Source of the DNA: Chlorobium sp.
Lineage (GTDB): Bacteria > Bacteroidota > Chlorobiia > Chlorobiales > Chlorobiaceae
Length of the DNA stretch: 16,634 nt
Assembly (NCBI GenBank): GCA_028277225.1
Contig: JANQHB010000047.1
Span: 1-16,634, forward strand
Reading direction: 5' to 3'
Shown here piece by piece: positions 6,887-14,236 of this stretch. Positions within the stretch are counted from its first letter, which is position 1. Each line of letters starts with the position of its first letter. Position numbers and translations under genes: made by a program. A model generated the notes under the pieces. The model saw only the letters and a program-made list of their open reading frames with translations. It did not search any database and had not been told where the DNA came from.

Positions 6887-8299
6887 TTAGAGATAGGTCT
6901 CAGGTCTGAGCTTGCTGGTGAAACGGTTCATTTTGTAATTGGCCAGCCAGACCCAGTTGAACGGCTTGCCCTGCATGCGCTTCATGATTGCCTTGCCTTT
7001 GTAGACCTCTTTTTGCAGCTTGATGAAATTTTCGAGCAGTTTCTCGCCGCTCATACCGTAAGGCTCGAACATATAGTGGTACGTGTCGTATTTGTCCCAG
7101 TCGAAGTGGCGCAGTCGCGGCTTCATCTCTTCGTAGTAGGGGGTGCCTGGAAATGGCGTTACCAGCGAAAAAACCGGGAATTCAATCTGGTTATCCATGA
7201 TGAAATCATAGGTTAACTGGAAACTTTCTTCACTGTCGTTGTCGAAGCCAAACATGAAATAGCCCTGGATTGCAATTCCGTTCCTGTGCAGGTTGTTCAC
7301 CGCTGTTTCATAATTATCGAGTCTGTTCGATCCTTTATGGACGCTTTTCAGGGTTTCGGGATTAAGTGACTCAAACCCGATGCTCATCAGGTCGCATCCT
7401 GACCATCCTGCAAGCTCTGCGATTTCCGGTTTGTGCAAGAAGTTCATTGAGATATTTGCATTCCATCGTACCCCGAGCTTTGCCATTTCTTCAAGGAGAT
7501 CAGTAAAATAGGAGGGCCTGAAGCTGATGTTGTCATCCATGAAGGAAAAGTGGACCTTTTCTTTGCCAAGACGGTCTTGGTGGTAGCGCATTTCGTCAAG
7601 CACAAAATCAATGTTGCGGTAACGGTAGTTTTTTCCGTATATCGTCGGGGTGGTACAGAAATTACAACCGACGGGGCATCCTTTCGTGGCGAGGATAGGT
7701 ATGCGTGAGCTGTATTTTTTTTTGTTTCTGCCTTTCAGGGCATAGCTGAAATCCGGACCCTGCATTGAAGTCATCGGCTTGAGTGCTGTTGCGCGGTAAA
7801 CCGGTTTCATTTTTTGCAGGATCAGGTCCGTTGCAAGTTCAGTCCATACCGACTCGATTTCCCCATAGACAACGCATGTAGAGTATTTCAAGGCTTCATC
7901 TTGCAGCATGGTAGGGTGTACGCCACCCAGAATTACAGTCTTCCCCTGTTTTTTTGCCCTTTTCCCTATTGCATAAGCTTTTGAGGCATTCAGGGTACGT
8001 GAGGTTACTGCAACAACATCATAAGGTGACAGATCTTCAGGAACCTTGTCTCCTATTCTCTCGTCAATAAAGCTCACATCGAAAAGTTCTCCTGCAAGCG
8101 TTGCAACCATCAACAGATTCAGCGGCATACTTACGCTGCCGGAATCAACCATCATGCTGGTATTGCTGACAGGCTGCACCACCAGCCACTTTTTGCGTGA
8201 TTTATATCTGGCGGCAAGCCTCTCGAGTGATTTTTCCTCAAGGTTCTTGTCGAGGTGAGATGTTGTTGTTGCTGTGGAAAGCGGTGTATTTTCCGTCAT
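6887..8299 (-). CDS. Radical SAM protein with N-terminal B12-binding-type domain
   Basis: The 470-residue product combines an N-terminal cobalamin-binding-like Rossmann domain (about 35-160) with a radical SAM domain. The N-terminal part includes DVVAVTSRTLNASKAYAIGKR and VILGGVHPTM, but no DxHxxG base-off motif. The radical SAM cluster motif is CPVGCNFC, CX3CX2C (C208, C212, C215). FMDDN and IGFESLNPETL are typical of the BchE/hopanoid-methylase/B12-RSAM group. Members methylate unreactive carbons or carry out cyclisation or rearrangement, and several act in bacteriochlorophyll synthesis (BchE, BchQ, BchR). The substrate here is not known. Its place next to a chlorophyll synthase suggests a pigment or lipid substrate; the Nif11-like peptide upstream leaves a peptide substrate open. 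A TTG at 8308 also opens the frame; ATG 8299 is preferred because GGAAAG lies 9 bases upstream. Confidence 0.88.
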   Translation of the reverse strand: MTENTPLSTATTTSHLDKNLEEKSLERLAARYKSRKKWLVVQPVSNTSMMVDSGSVSMPLNLLMVATLAGELFDVSFIDERIGDKVPEDLSPYDVVAVTSRTLNASKAYAIGKRAKKQGKTVILGGVHPTMLQDEALKYSTCVVYGEIESVWTELATDLILQKMKPVYRATALKPMTSMQGPDFSYALKGRNKKKYSSRIPILATKGCPVGCNFCTTPTIYGKNYRYRNIDFVLDEMRYHQDRLGKEKVHFSFMDDNISFRPSYFTDLLEEMAKLGVRWNANISMNFLHKPEIAELAGWSGCDLMSIGFESLNPETLKSVHKGSNRLDNYETAVNNLHRNGIAIQGYFMFGFDNDSEESFQLTYDFIMDNQIEFPVFSLVTPFPGTPYYEEMKPRLRHFDWDKYDTYHYMFEPYGMSGEKLLENFIKLQKEVYKGKAIMKRMQGKPFNWVWLANYKMNRFTSKLRPETYL

Positions 8300-8426
8300 G
8301 TCAGTCAACTTTCCAAAGGACGATTACTTCTGATACTTCTCTGGGTAAGTATGGTTTACTTCCGAACCAGCAAACAGCACTACTGGTATTTTTCTTGGTC
8401 AGATTACTTCTCAAGCAGTTTCGGTT

Positions 8427-8657
8427 TCATTCCGGAAAGTTGTTTTCCCACAAGGAGAAATTGTATCCAGTATCCGGATTTTCTTTTTTAATGTATTTGT
8501 CAAGTGTCATTTTGAGCTCAGATATTGAGCAATCAAATCCTTTGGCTTCGATTATTACCAGGCACTCAAGAAGGTTGCTCGACGAAAGAACTCTTTCACG
8601 AAATGGTGCATCTGAATGGAGCGTTTCAAACAAGAGTTTGGATTGTGCTATCGTCAT
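8427..8657 (-). CDS. Nif11-like small protein
   Basis: The 76-residue product begins MTIAQSKLLFETLHSD and continues with a short-helix pattern ending EAKGFDCSISELK. This is the layout of the Nif11 domain: an amphipathic start, a D-x-x-x-R/L stretch, then 'GFD-x-(S/T)-x-x-EL' near residue 40-48. Nif11 domains occur as stand-alone proteins near nitrogen-fixation genes and as leader regions of ribosomal peptide precursors. Here the C-terminal 25 residues (KYIKKENPDTGYN...NNFPE) contain no double-glycine cleavage site and no Cys-rich core. A simple stand-alone role is therefore as likely as a peptide precursor. ATG 8657 overlaps the stop of the preceding 20-codon frame (ATGA), which points to translational coupling. 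The radical SAM gene starts 127 bp downstream on the same strand. Confidence 0.65.
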   Translation of the reverse strand: MTIAQSKLLFETLHSDAPFRERVLSSSNLLECLVIIEAKGFDCSISELKMTLDKYIKKENPDTGYNFSLWENNFPE

Positions 8658-9002
8658 ATCACGTTGATTATTTGCTTGATTACCGGGCTTGGTTCAATTT
8701 CCTGTACTAAATCCACAGCGTCCTCCTGTTTTTTTGTTTTCGAGCCCTTTGTCGGAATCACTGTTTTCCGTTTTCAGTTTCAGTTCTTCTGCTTGCTGAC
8801 TGTCGATTCCTTTCGCTGGGGTACCGGCTGGTTCATAATCTTGACGGTCGATAACCTGAATTTTTATGTGCGGTATCGAGGGAGTTTTGTTTGTTTGTTC
8901 TGCCAGCGGAAAAACATCATAAATGCCCCTTGCTATCGGAGTGATAATTGCAATAAATGCTCCAAGCTTTTCACCTCTGGGAGTTGGGTGTTCCCGGAAC
9001 AA
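8654..9002 (-). CDS. Unknown small protein, possibly frameshifted at an A7 run
   Basis: A TTG-started frame from 9002 encodes 102 residues and stops at 8694 in its own frame; I do not recognise it. It starts with a hydrophobic helix (GEKLGAFIAIITPIARGIYDVF) and becomes hydrophilic and acidic (QQAEELKLKTENSDSDKGLENKK). At an A7 run on the coding strand (8729-8735) the frame ends poorly in TGGRCGFSTGN. Dropping one A instead gives KQEDAVDLVQEIEPSPVIKQI and a stop at 8654-8656 that overlaps the Nif11 start codon, making a 115-residue protein. In that second frame a GTG at 8716 sits 5 bases after a perfect AGGAGG (8722-8727), so a separate 20-residue peptide is another reading. No other strong start is present: the frame is open only from a stop at 9033-9035. 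Confidence 0.4.
8722..8727 (-). promoter_or_regulatory. Strong Shine-Dalgarno AGGAGG inside a small ORF
   Basis: AGGAGG on the minus strand lies 5 bases before GTG 8716, which starts a 20-codon frame whose TGA overlaps the Nif11 ATG at 8657. It is the strongest ribosome binding site I see in the window and could drive coupled translation of the Nif11-like protein. Confidence 0.5.
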
Positions 9003-9030
9003 AAAGAATCTTGTGACAAAGAGGATTTTA

Positions 9031-9120
9031 ACTTACAAAAATTATGTTATTTTTATTCATAATAATCATAATAATTGTGGTTTTTTATCGGATTTTTTTC
9101 GATTGTTAATTTTTGTAAGT
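9031..9120. repeat. Perfect 14-bp inverted repeat with an AT-rich interior
   Basis: ACTTACAAAAATTA (9031-9044) is the exact reverse complement of TAATTTTTGTAAGT (9107-9120). The 62 bases between are almost all A and T and include a doubled CATAATAAT (9059-9076). It lies in the divergent gap between the minus-strand Nif11/radical SAM genes and the + strand chlorosome gene. It could be paired operator half-sites, a large hairpin or the ends of a very small mobile element. I found no flanking duplication. Confidence 0.55.
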
Positions 9121-9331
9121 GTTTTTACTAAAGTGTTTAAGCGTTAATATTCCATATTTCGTTTGGGTTTTGGGCGTCACGGTAGGGGGGAGGTATTTGC
9201 TTGCGTGAAAGTGAGGTGAGATTTGTGGTGTTTTGTGGAAGGTTTTGCTGACTATTTGCCGTGCTGCCTGTGAGGATGCTTCCTGACAAAGTTCATCGCA
9301 TCTGTATGGGATAATGTGTATGAGTGTCCCC

Positions 9332-9359
9332 TTGGATTTTTTTGCAGTCTCATTATGAT
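9332..9359 (+). promoter_or_regulatory. Candidate promoter of the chlorosome protein gene
   Basis: TTGGAT (9332-9337), 16 bases, TATGAT (9354-9359), with the start codon at 9384. The remaining leader AAATAAAAACAAACAGTT has no Shine-Dalgarno. Confidence 0.4.
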
Positions 9360-9383
9360 CTTTTCAAATAAAAACAAACAGTT

Positions 9384-9611
9384 ATGGCAAACGAAACAGC
9401 AAATGAGTTCACGAGCGCAATCAACAATCTTATGGAAACCGCTGGAAAACTGGGCCAAATGCAGGTTGAATTGGTTTCCAGTGTTGCCAAGGCTTTTACC
9501 GAGGTATTGGAGCCGTTGAGTAAAACCTCTACCGAACTTGTCGGGAATGTTGTTAATAACGCTACACAGCTGCTACAAGATGTCTCGGCAGCAGTTACTT
9601 CGAAAAAATAA
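9384..9611 (+). CDS. Chlorosome envelope protein, CsmB/CsmF family
   Basis: The 75-residue product is short and almost wholly amphipathic or hydrophobic. It carries LMETAGKLGQMQVELV, then LEPLSKTSTELVGNVV, and ends in a lysine pair. This is the pattern of the related chlorosome envelope proteins CsmB and CsmF, which sit in the glycolipid monolayer around the bacteriochlorophyll aggregate. Assignment is from recalled family features; I cannot say which paralogue it is, so no symbol is given. The gene is alone, with a candidate promoter at 9332-9359 and a terminator hairpin 16 bases after the stop, which suits a highly expressed monocistronic structural protein. The start ATG 9384 (MANETANEF) lacks a Shine-Dalgarno. 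Confidence 0.75.
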   Translation: MANETANEFTSAINNLMETAGKLGQMQVELVSSVAKAFTEVLEPLSKTSTELVGNVVNNATQLLQDVSAAVTSKK

Positions 9612-9626
9612 GCCGTTTTTCATGGG

Positions 9627-9656
9627 AGCACTTCATACTCCGGTATGAAGTGCTTT
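9627..9656 (+). terminator. Hairpin terminator after the chlorosome gene
   Basis: A perfect 12-bp stem, AGCACTTCATAC (9627-9638) / GTATGAAGTGCT (9643-9654), with a TCCG loop and only a short TTT tail. It begins 16 bases after the stop codon. Confidence 0.75.
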
Positions 9657-9832
9657 CCTGATTCCTTTCGCCATTCGTCTGTCACTATCAATGTCCGGTA
9701 CTGGTAACTTACCGATGCAGTTTTGTTTTGATGGCGTAGATGGTTTGGTGAGGAGCCGCTCCTTGTTTGCTTGAACTTCTTTATGCGGCATCAATTGGAG
9801 GGATGTTATCAATAATCAAAAAACACACGCCC

Positions 9833-10072
9833 ATGAAGATAAGACAATTATGGCTGCAGGCGGTCAGGTCGGCATGGACTTCATACATCGGAAGGATAAG
9901 CAAGTGCACGGAAACGAAGAATGTGCATAGCTACCTCGGCCAGAAAACCGATATGGACATGACGCTTGAGGAGTTTGGAGAAATGGTCTTTATCGAAGGT
10001 TTTGTTGCCGGGGAAAAATATGCCAAAAGGTTAATGGTTGGAAATGAAAAAACAGAGGTCAGGCTCAACTGA
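9833..10072 (+). CDS. Hypothetical small protein
   Basis: From ATG 9833 the product is about 79 residues: a basic helical start (MKIRQLWLQAVRSAWTSYIG) and an acidic helical end with MTLEEFGEMVFIEGFVAGEK. I do not recognise it. The same frame can also begin at ATG 9803 (with GGAGGG directly against it, too close to act) or TTG 9767 (AGGAG 11 bases upstream), giving up to 101 residues. There are no membrane segments or motifs. It is followed by a degraded gene on the same strand. Confidence 0.45.
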   Translation: MKIRQLWLQAVRSAWTSYIGRISKCTETKNVHSYLGQKTDMDMTLEEFGEMVFIEGFVAGEKYAKRLMVGNEKTEVRLN

Positions 10073-10083
10073 CCACGATTGAA

Positions 10084-10843
10084 ATCCATCAATACACCAA
10101 AGCCAAATTCGGAGATTCAAAAGGTTTTCTGAGTATTTCGCTGCTACTGATCATAGTCGAGCAAAGGATACAATTACATTGTCCGTACAAGAGCCGCTTC
10201 CTTTAAGCTGGGCAAGATCCAGTGTGCCCGATCCGGTTTACAGAAACATTTTCCTGCCTCTGAGCGGTATTACCTGGATTACCTATGCCGACTTGCCATA
10301 CAGTTACATATTTGCCTCTGTACAAGAGGATCTCGAAAAGCTTTTTCCGGAAGGTTTTCTTGTCAGGGGTTGTTCGGATAAAACAGTCGGCTTGCTTGGG
10401 CGGCAGGGGGGCTTGCTGCCGTAATGGTATCGGAACGGGGTAATCATGCGGCCCACACTGAACTCATGCTGAAGCAGGAGAATGCACCGTCAGGGGTCAT
10501 GGAAATGCTGCTGGCCGGAATTTTCAGGACTCTTCGTGACGAGGGGTATGCCGAGTGGAGCCTTGGCGAAGTTCCATTTTTTCATCTTGTCAACACCAAG
10601 GGTGAAAAACACAGCTTCGAAGAACATGTTGTAGCTCTGACGGCAGGCATGTCACGGTATGCATACGATTTCGAGGGCCTTTATTCCTTTAAAAACAAGT
10701 TCGGACCTGAATGGCGCGATGTTTATCTTTATTCAAAAACGGATGTTAGCCTTCTTACGTTTGCTGATTTGGCCGTAAAAAGCCGATATCTGAAGCTTCT
10801 GGCACACACAATGTTCGATAGATTCTGTAAACTGTTTTCATGA
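10084..10843 (+). pseudogene. Broken gene resembling a DUF2156 / LPG-synthase C-terminal domain protein
   Basis: Three reading frames together look like one protein of about 250 residues. The first (to a TAA at 10204) carries IEIHQYTKAKFGDSKGFLSIS and has no start codon. The second (open 10083-10424) carries GITWITYADLPYSYIFAS and ends DKTVGLLGRQGG. The third (10424-10843, 139 residues as an ORF) continues LAAVMVSERGN, then LLAGIFRTLRDEGYAEWSLG and SFKNKFGPEWRDVYLY. The last block resembles the C-terminal end of the DUF2156/MprF lysyltransferase domain. The second-to-third junction is a G6 run (10405-10410), where one extra G would restore the frame. Family assignment is tentative. It could be a decayed gene, a phase-variable gene or sequencing errors. 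The last piece alone could also be translated. It ends 1 bp before the DUF456 start. Confidence 0.55.
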
Positions 10844-10844
10844 T

Positions 10845-11333
10845 ATGGCTGACAGCTCTCTTCTCCTTCTGATTCTTGGTGTACTCTTTGTTCTTGCAGG
10901 GATTACCGGGCTTATACTTCCGGCTCTCCCCGGAATGGCACTGGTATTTGCCGGTCTTGTTCTTGCAGCGTGGGCCGAGAATTTTGTGTATATCGGTCAG
11001 GGGACGATTCTTGTTTTGTTTCTGCTTTGCCTTCTGGGTTACGGGATTGATTTTCTTGCAGCTGCTCTCGGTGCAAGCCGCTATGGGGCAGGCAGGAATG
11101 CTGTTATCGGTGCCGCGGCAGGTGCAGTTGTGGGGTTGTTTTTCGGTTTGCCGGGTATACTTCTCGGTCCGTTCATCGGAGCGGTTGCAGGAGAGCTGAT
11201 GGCCAGAAAAGGGGTTCGACAGGCAGGCCTTGCCGGTTTTGGCGCATGGGTCGGTATGGCTATCGGTATCGCCGGAAAATTTGCGGTTGCGGCAGTGATG
11301 ATCGGTATCTTTTTTTTTAAGAGATTCTTTTAG
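10845..11333 (+). CDS. DUF456 family membrane protein
   Basis: This small inner-membrane protein of unknown function has 162 residues and about four or five hydrophobic segments. The N-terminal segment GVLFVLAGITGLILPALPG and the glycine-rich hairpin GLPGILLGPFIGAVAGEL (near 105-122) are the DUF456 pattern. The last segment ends in FFFKRFF, a basic cytoplasmic tail. The start ATG 10845 lies 1 bp after the stop of the preceding broken gene, so it was probably its operon partner and may depend on its transcript. The aminotransferase gene follows 57 bp downstream on the same strand. Confidence 0.85.
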   Translation: MADSSLLLLILGVLFVLAGITGLILPALPGMALVFAGLVLAAWAENFVYIGQGTILVLFLLCLLGYGIDFLAAALGASRYGAGRNAVIGAAAGAVVGLFFGLPGILLGPFIGAVAGELMARKGVRQAGLAGFGAWVGMAIGIAGKFAVAAVMIGIFFFKRFF

Positions 11334-11390
11334 TAACCCGTATTGAGCGTTTCCTCAAATGCTCGATCCGGAAATCAGGAACTGTTTTCC

Positions 11391-12548
11391 ATGAGCCTTA
11401 CGCTAAGCGATCGGTGTGACTGCTCGATGCAGTCTGAAATTCGGATGATGTCTGTTGAATGCGCTCGTCACGACGGGATCAACCTTTCACAGGGCGTCTG
11501 TGACATCCCGATACCCAAGGCCGTCCGGACGGGTGCCGTCGAGGCGATTGAATCCGGGCGCAACATTTACACCCATTTCACAGGGATCAGCAGTCTCAAA
11601 GCGGCCATTGCAGATAAATATCGCCGTTTTTACGGGATGGAGGTTGATCCAAAGAGCGAAATCATCGTGAGTGCAGGGGCAACCGGTGCTCTTAACTGTG
11701 TGTTTCAGGCAATTTTGAATCCGGGTGATGAAGTCATTGTTTTTGAACCATACTATGGATATCACGTCAGTATTCTTCGTGCGGTCGGAGCAGAACCTGT
11801 GTTTGTACCTCTTCATTCTCCTGATTGGGTGTTTGATGCAGATGATCTGGAGCGAGCCGTATCCTCCCGCTTGAAAGCCATTATTATCAATACTCCCGGA
11901 AACCCGACCGGCAAAGTCTATACAAAAGAAGAACTTGCCATGATCGCTTCATTTGCTGAAGCGCACGATCTTTTTGTTTTTACCGATGAAATCTATGAGC
12001 ATTTTCTTTACGACGGCAATCAGCATGTGTCGCCTGCAATGCTTGACGGAATGCGCCATCGTACTATCGTTGTGTCAGGATTTTCAAAGACCTTTAGTGT
12101 TACAGGATGGAGGATAGGCTATGCGATCTGTGATCCAAAGTGGGCCAGTGCCATCGGTTATTTCAATGATCTTTTTTACGTTTGTGCCCCAGCACCTTTC
12201 CAGGTTGGGATTTCCAAAGGAATTAAAGGGCTTGATGATGGATATTATCGAGGGCTTTCGGAAGAGTTCGAAGTGAAACGTGACAGGTTTTGTAAGGTGC
12301 TCGATGGCATCGGAATGAAACCTTCCATTCCTGAGGGCGCTTACTATGTGCTTGCCGATACAAGCGGTATAAGTGGAAAGACGAGTCTTGAAAAAGCGAT
12401 GTATATCCTTGAGAAAACTAACGTTGCATGTGTCCCCGGAAAATCATTCTATCATGATGGAGGAGGGGAAAACCTGGTACGTTTCTGCTATGCAAAAGAT
12501 GACGATGTACTTGATGAAGCGTGCAGACGTCTTGAATTACTGGGTTGA
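11391..12548 (+). CDS. PLP-dependent aminotransferase, class I/II
   Basis: This cytoplasmic fold-type I aminotransferase has 385 residues. Visible residues are the phosphate/ring region SAGATGALN (94-102), Y122, N171 in NTPGNPTG (167-174), D199 in FTDEIYE, the Schiff-base lysine K233 in SGFSKTFSVTGWRIGY, and the carboxylate-binding Arg near the end in ENLVRFCYA. The family moves an amino group between an amino acid and 2-oxoglutarate or another oxo acid. Exact substrate (aspartate, aromatic or other) cannot be read from sequence alone. TTG 11343 also opens the frame; ATG 11391 is preferred because CAGGA lies about 10 bases upstream and family members start near this point. It converges on the RNase P RNA gene, only 22 bp away. 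Confidence 0.9.
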   Translation: MSLTLSDRCDCSMQSEIRMMSVECARHDGINLSQGVCDIPIPKAVRTGAVEAIESGRNIYTHFTGISSLKAAIADKYRRFYGMEVDPKSEIIVSAGATGALNCVFQAILNPGDEVIVFEPYYGYHVSILRAVGAEPVFVPLHSPDWVFDADDLERAVSSRLKAIIINTPGNPTGKVYTKEELAMIASFAEAHDLFVFTDEIYEHFLYDGNQHVSPAMLDGMRHRTIVVSGFSKTFSVTGWRIGYAICDPKWASAIGYFNDLFYVCAPAPFQVGISKGIKGLDDGYYRGLSEEFEVKRDRFCKVLDGIGMKPSIPEGAYYVLADTSGISGKTSLEKAMYILEKTNVACVPGKSFYHDGGGENLVRFCYAKDDDVLDEACRRLELLG

Positions 12549-12570
12549 GATGCCTGAGAAAAAAAGAAAC

Positions 12571-12956
12571 TGAAACCGGAGCTGTAAGCCGAATTCTGTT
12601 CCTTGCCCGGAGGCAAGACTGCAGTCATTTATCTTATGCGGCTCACCCGGAAACTCATGAATTGAGCGGACCACTCTTCTTCCTTTCGGAAAAGTTTCCC
12701 TATTCAGCCTTGCATCGGGGAGGTTTTCATAGCACATGCCATCACTGGCATGCCTGGTGGTCTCTTACACCGCCTTTTCACCCTTACCCCGGCAAACCGG
12801 GGCGGTATGCTTTCTGTTGCACTCTCTGTAACAGTCGGCTTGCACCACTGCTCCCGGTCTTGAACCGGAGTTCTCGACCGGCACCCTGTCCTGTGATGTT
12901 CGGACTTTCCTCCGCCTGTCCACAATGACAAACGGCGACTGCACGCTCCGGTTTCA
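12571..12956 (-). ncRNA. rnpB: RNase P RNA, bacterial type A
   Basis: This is the catalytic RNA of RNase P, which trims tRNA 5' leaders. On the minus strand the hallmark blocks appear in order: GGCGGAGGAAAGTCCGAACA near the 5' end, AGGGTGAAAAGGCGG and GTAAGAGACCACC in the middle, and ACAGAATTCGGCTTACAG near the 3' end. The terminal P1 helix closes the molecule: 12571-12582 pairs with 12945-12956 over 12 bp. Length is about 386 nt, normal for the family. The exact 5' and 3' ends may differ by a few bases. The gene ends 22 bp from the convergent aminotransferase stop. No clear promoter or terminator could be assigned. Confidence 0.96.
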
Positions 12957-13121
12957 GAAAACGCGGATCGAATATTCTACAAAGTACGATTTTTAACGCT
13001 TTACCGTTCAGAATACCGATACCTGAAACATTAAGCGCCAGGAAACCGGGCGGTGTGGTCAGGCCTTTGATCGAACCGTCGTTCAGACAGGCTTGGTTTC
13101 AGCAGTGAAGGTCGGCATCAT

Positions 13122-13931
13122 CTATGCGTCCTCAGCCTTCGCTTCATCGAAAAGTTTTTCATGAACAACGATACGCCCGCAGGATTCGCAAAGGTAGAAT
13201 CCTCCCTGCACAATGATGGTGTGGCGGTTGGTCGGAACCCTGGTATTGCAACCTGAACAGGCTTGCCGGTGAAGTTTGACAAGCGCATCGCGGATCCTGC
13301 CTCGTTTCAGGTGATCGTATTTTGAAAGAAGGCGTTTGGCATCCTTTTCGACGATTTTTCTCTGATCTTCGATCTGATTTTTCAGCGTGCTGACTTCTTC
13401 TGATGTTTCGACTATGATGCTCTGAAGTTCTTCTTTTTTTTGTTCGACCTGTGACGTGAGGTCTTTCAACTGCTGGGCAAGAATATCGTCAGGCATCATC
13501 TCTTCAGATATCTCGTCATACCGGTTCTCTTCGATCAGCTGCCGTCCCTGTTCCTGCATTTCCTGTATTTTCTCTTCATGCTGCCGGATATCCTGAAGAC
13601 GGATTTCAGCCTGGGCGATCTCTTTTTCTTCGTATTCAATCTGTTTGGACAGAGCATCGTATTCCTTGTTGTTTCTTGCAAGAGTCTGCTTTTCCTTGAA
13701 GCTTTTGATCTTCGAACGGCAGTTGTCAATTGTCTCGTTATAGCTTTGGCGGTTTTTTTCTCTTTCCGCGGCAGCTTTTTCCCGGATGTCAATCTGACGG
13801 GACGTAAATGCTATATCATCCTCAAGAGCCGAAATTTCCTCGGGCAGCCCTTTCTGAAGGCTTTCAAGTTTTTCTATCTTGTTGTCGAGATGTTGCAGGC
13901 GAACGATCAGATTGATTTTTGTATGATCCAC
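13122..13931 (-). CDS. Coiled-coil zinc-ribbon protein (CdsZ / DUF164 type)
   Basis: The 269-residue product is a long, highly charged coiled coil (about 10-205) followed by a C4 zinc ribbon. The ribbon has C225-x2-C228 in CSGCN and C248-x2-C251 in CESCGRI, with IIVQGGFY between them. This is the zf-RING_7/DUF164 layout found in many bacteria and described as CdsZ in chlamydiae. The function is not established; nucleic-acid or protein binding through the ribbon is assumed. No membrane segment is present. The start is GTG 13931; no strong Shine-Dalgarno is seen. A terminator at 13955-13991 separates it from the tRNA/rpmG unit upstream on the same strand, so it probably has its own promoter. 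Confidence 0.88.
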   Translation of the reverse strand: MDHTKINLIVRLQHLDNKIEKLESLQKGLPEEISALEDDIAFTSRQIDIREKAAAEREKNRQSYNETIDNCRSKIKSFKEKQTLARNNKEYDALSKQIEYEEKEIAQAEIRLQDIRQHEEKIQEMQEQGRQLIEENRYDEISEEMMPDDILAQQLKDLTSQVEQKKEELQSIIVETSEEVSTLKNQIEDQRKIVEKDAKRLLSKYDHLKRGRIRDALVKLHRQACSGCNTRVPTNRHTIIVQGGFYLCESCGRIVVHEKLFDEAKAEDA

Positions 13932-13954
13932 TACAGCTCATATTTAAGTATTAT

Positions 13955-13991
13955 GGAAAAATAAAAATGCACCCCGCTGAGAGGGTGCATT
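13955..13991 (-). terminator. Terminator of the rpmG/tRNA-Leu unit
   Basis: On the minus strand AATGCACCC (13991-13983) pairs with GGGTGCATT (13974-13966), a 9-bp stem with an 8-base loop. It is followed by a T-rich tail (TTTTATTTTTCC). Confidence 0.85.
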
Positions 13992-14089
13992 CTATCTGCT
14001 TGACAGGGTATGATAAGGTCACAGAAGAAGTAATGTTGTTATCTCCAGGTACCGTCTTGAGCATAGTCAGTCTTTTCAGCTTTTTTCAG

Positions 14090-14171
14090 TGCCCGAAAGG
14101 AGATTCGAACTCCTACACCTTGCGGCGCTCGCCCCTGAAACGAGTGCGTCTACCAATTCCGCCATTCGGGC
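14090..14171 (-). tRNA. tRNA-Leu, anticodon CAG
   Basis: On the minus strand the acceptor GCCCGAA (from 14171) pairs with TTCGGGC, followed by discriminator A at 14090. The anticodon stem CTCGT/GCGAG holds the loop TTCAGGG with anticodon CAG, which reads CUG. A long variable arm (GCGCCGCAAGGTGT region) and a GGAGTTCGAATCTCC T arm fit a class II tRNA-Leu. The 3' CCA is not encoded (CTG follows). It lies 65 bp downstream of rpmG, with a shared terminator after it. Confidence 0.97.
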
Positions 14172-14236
14172 AAGAGAGCATGGCAAACCACATAAATATT
14201 AAATAAATCATTTTGTGGATTTTGCCAAAAATCAGC

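Noticed and set aside
8427..8657. Calling the Nif11-like protein a certain peptide-natural-product precursor
   Set aside because: No double-glycine site, no Cys- or Ser/Thr-rich core, and no transporter or peptidase nearby in the window.
8197..8667. + strand open frame of 156 codons across the Nif11 region
   Set aside because: Rich in Ser, Phe and Leu without pattern; the minus strand has a recognisable Nif11-like protein and radical SAM start here.
12545..12928. Open frames on both strands between the aminotransferase and the zinc-ribbon gene
   Set aside because: They coincide with RNase P RNA, whose conserved blocks and P1 helix explain the sequence.
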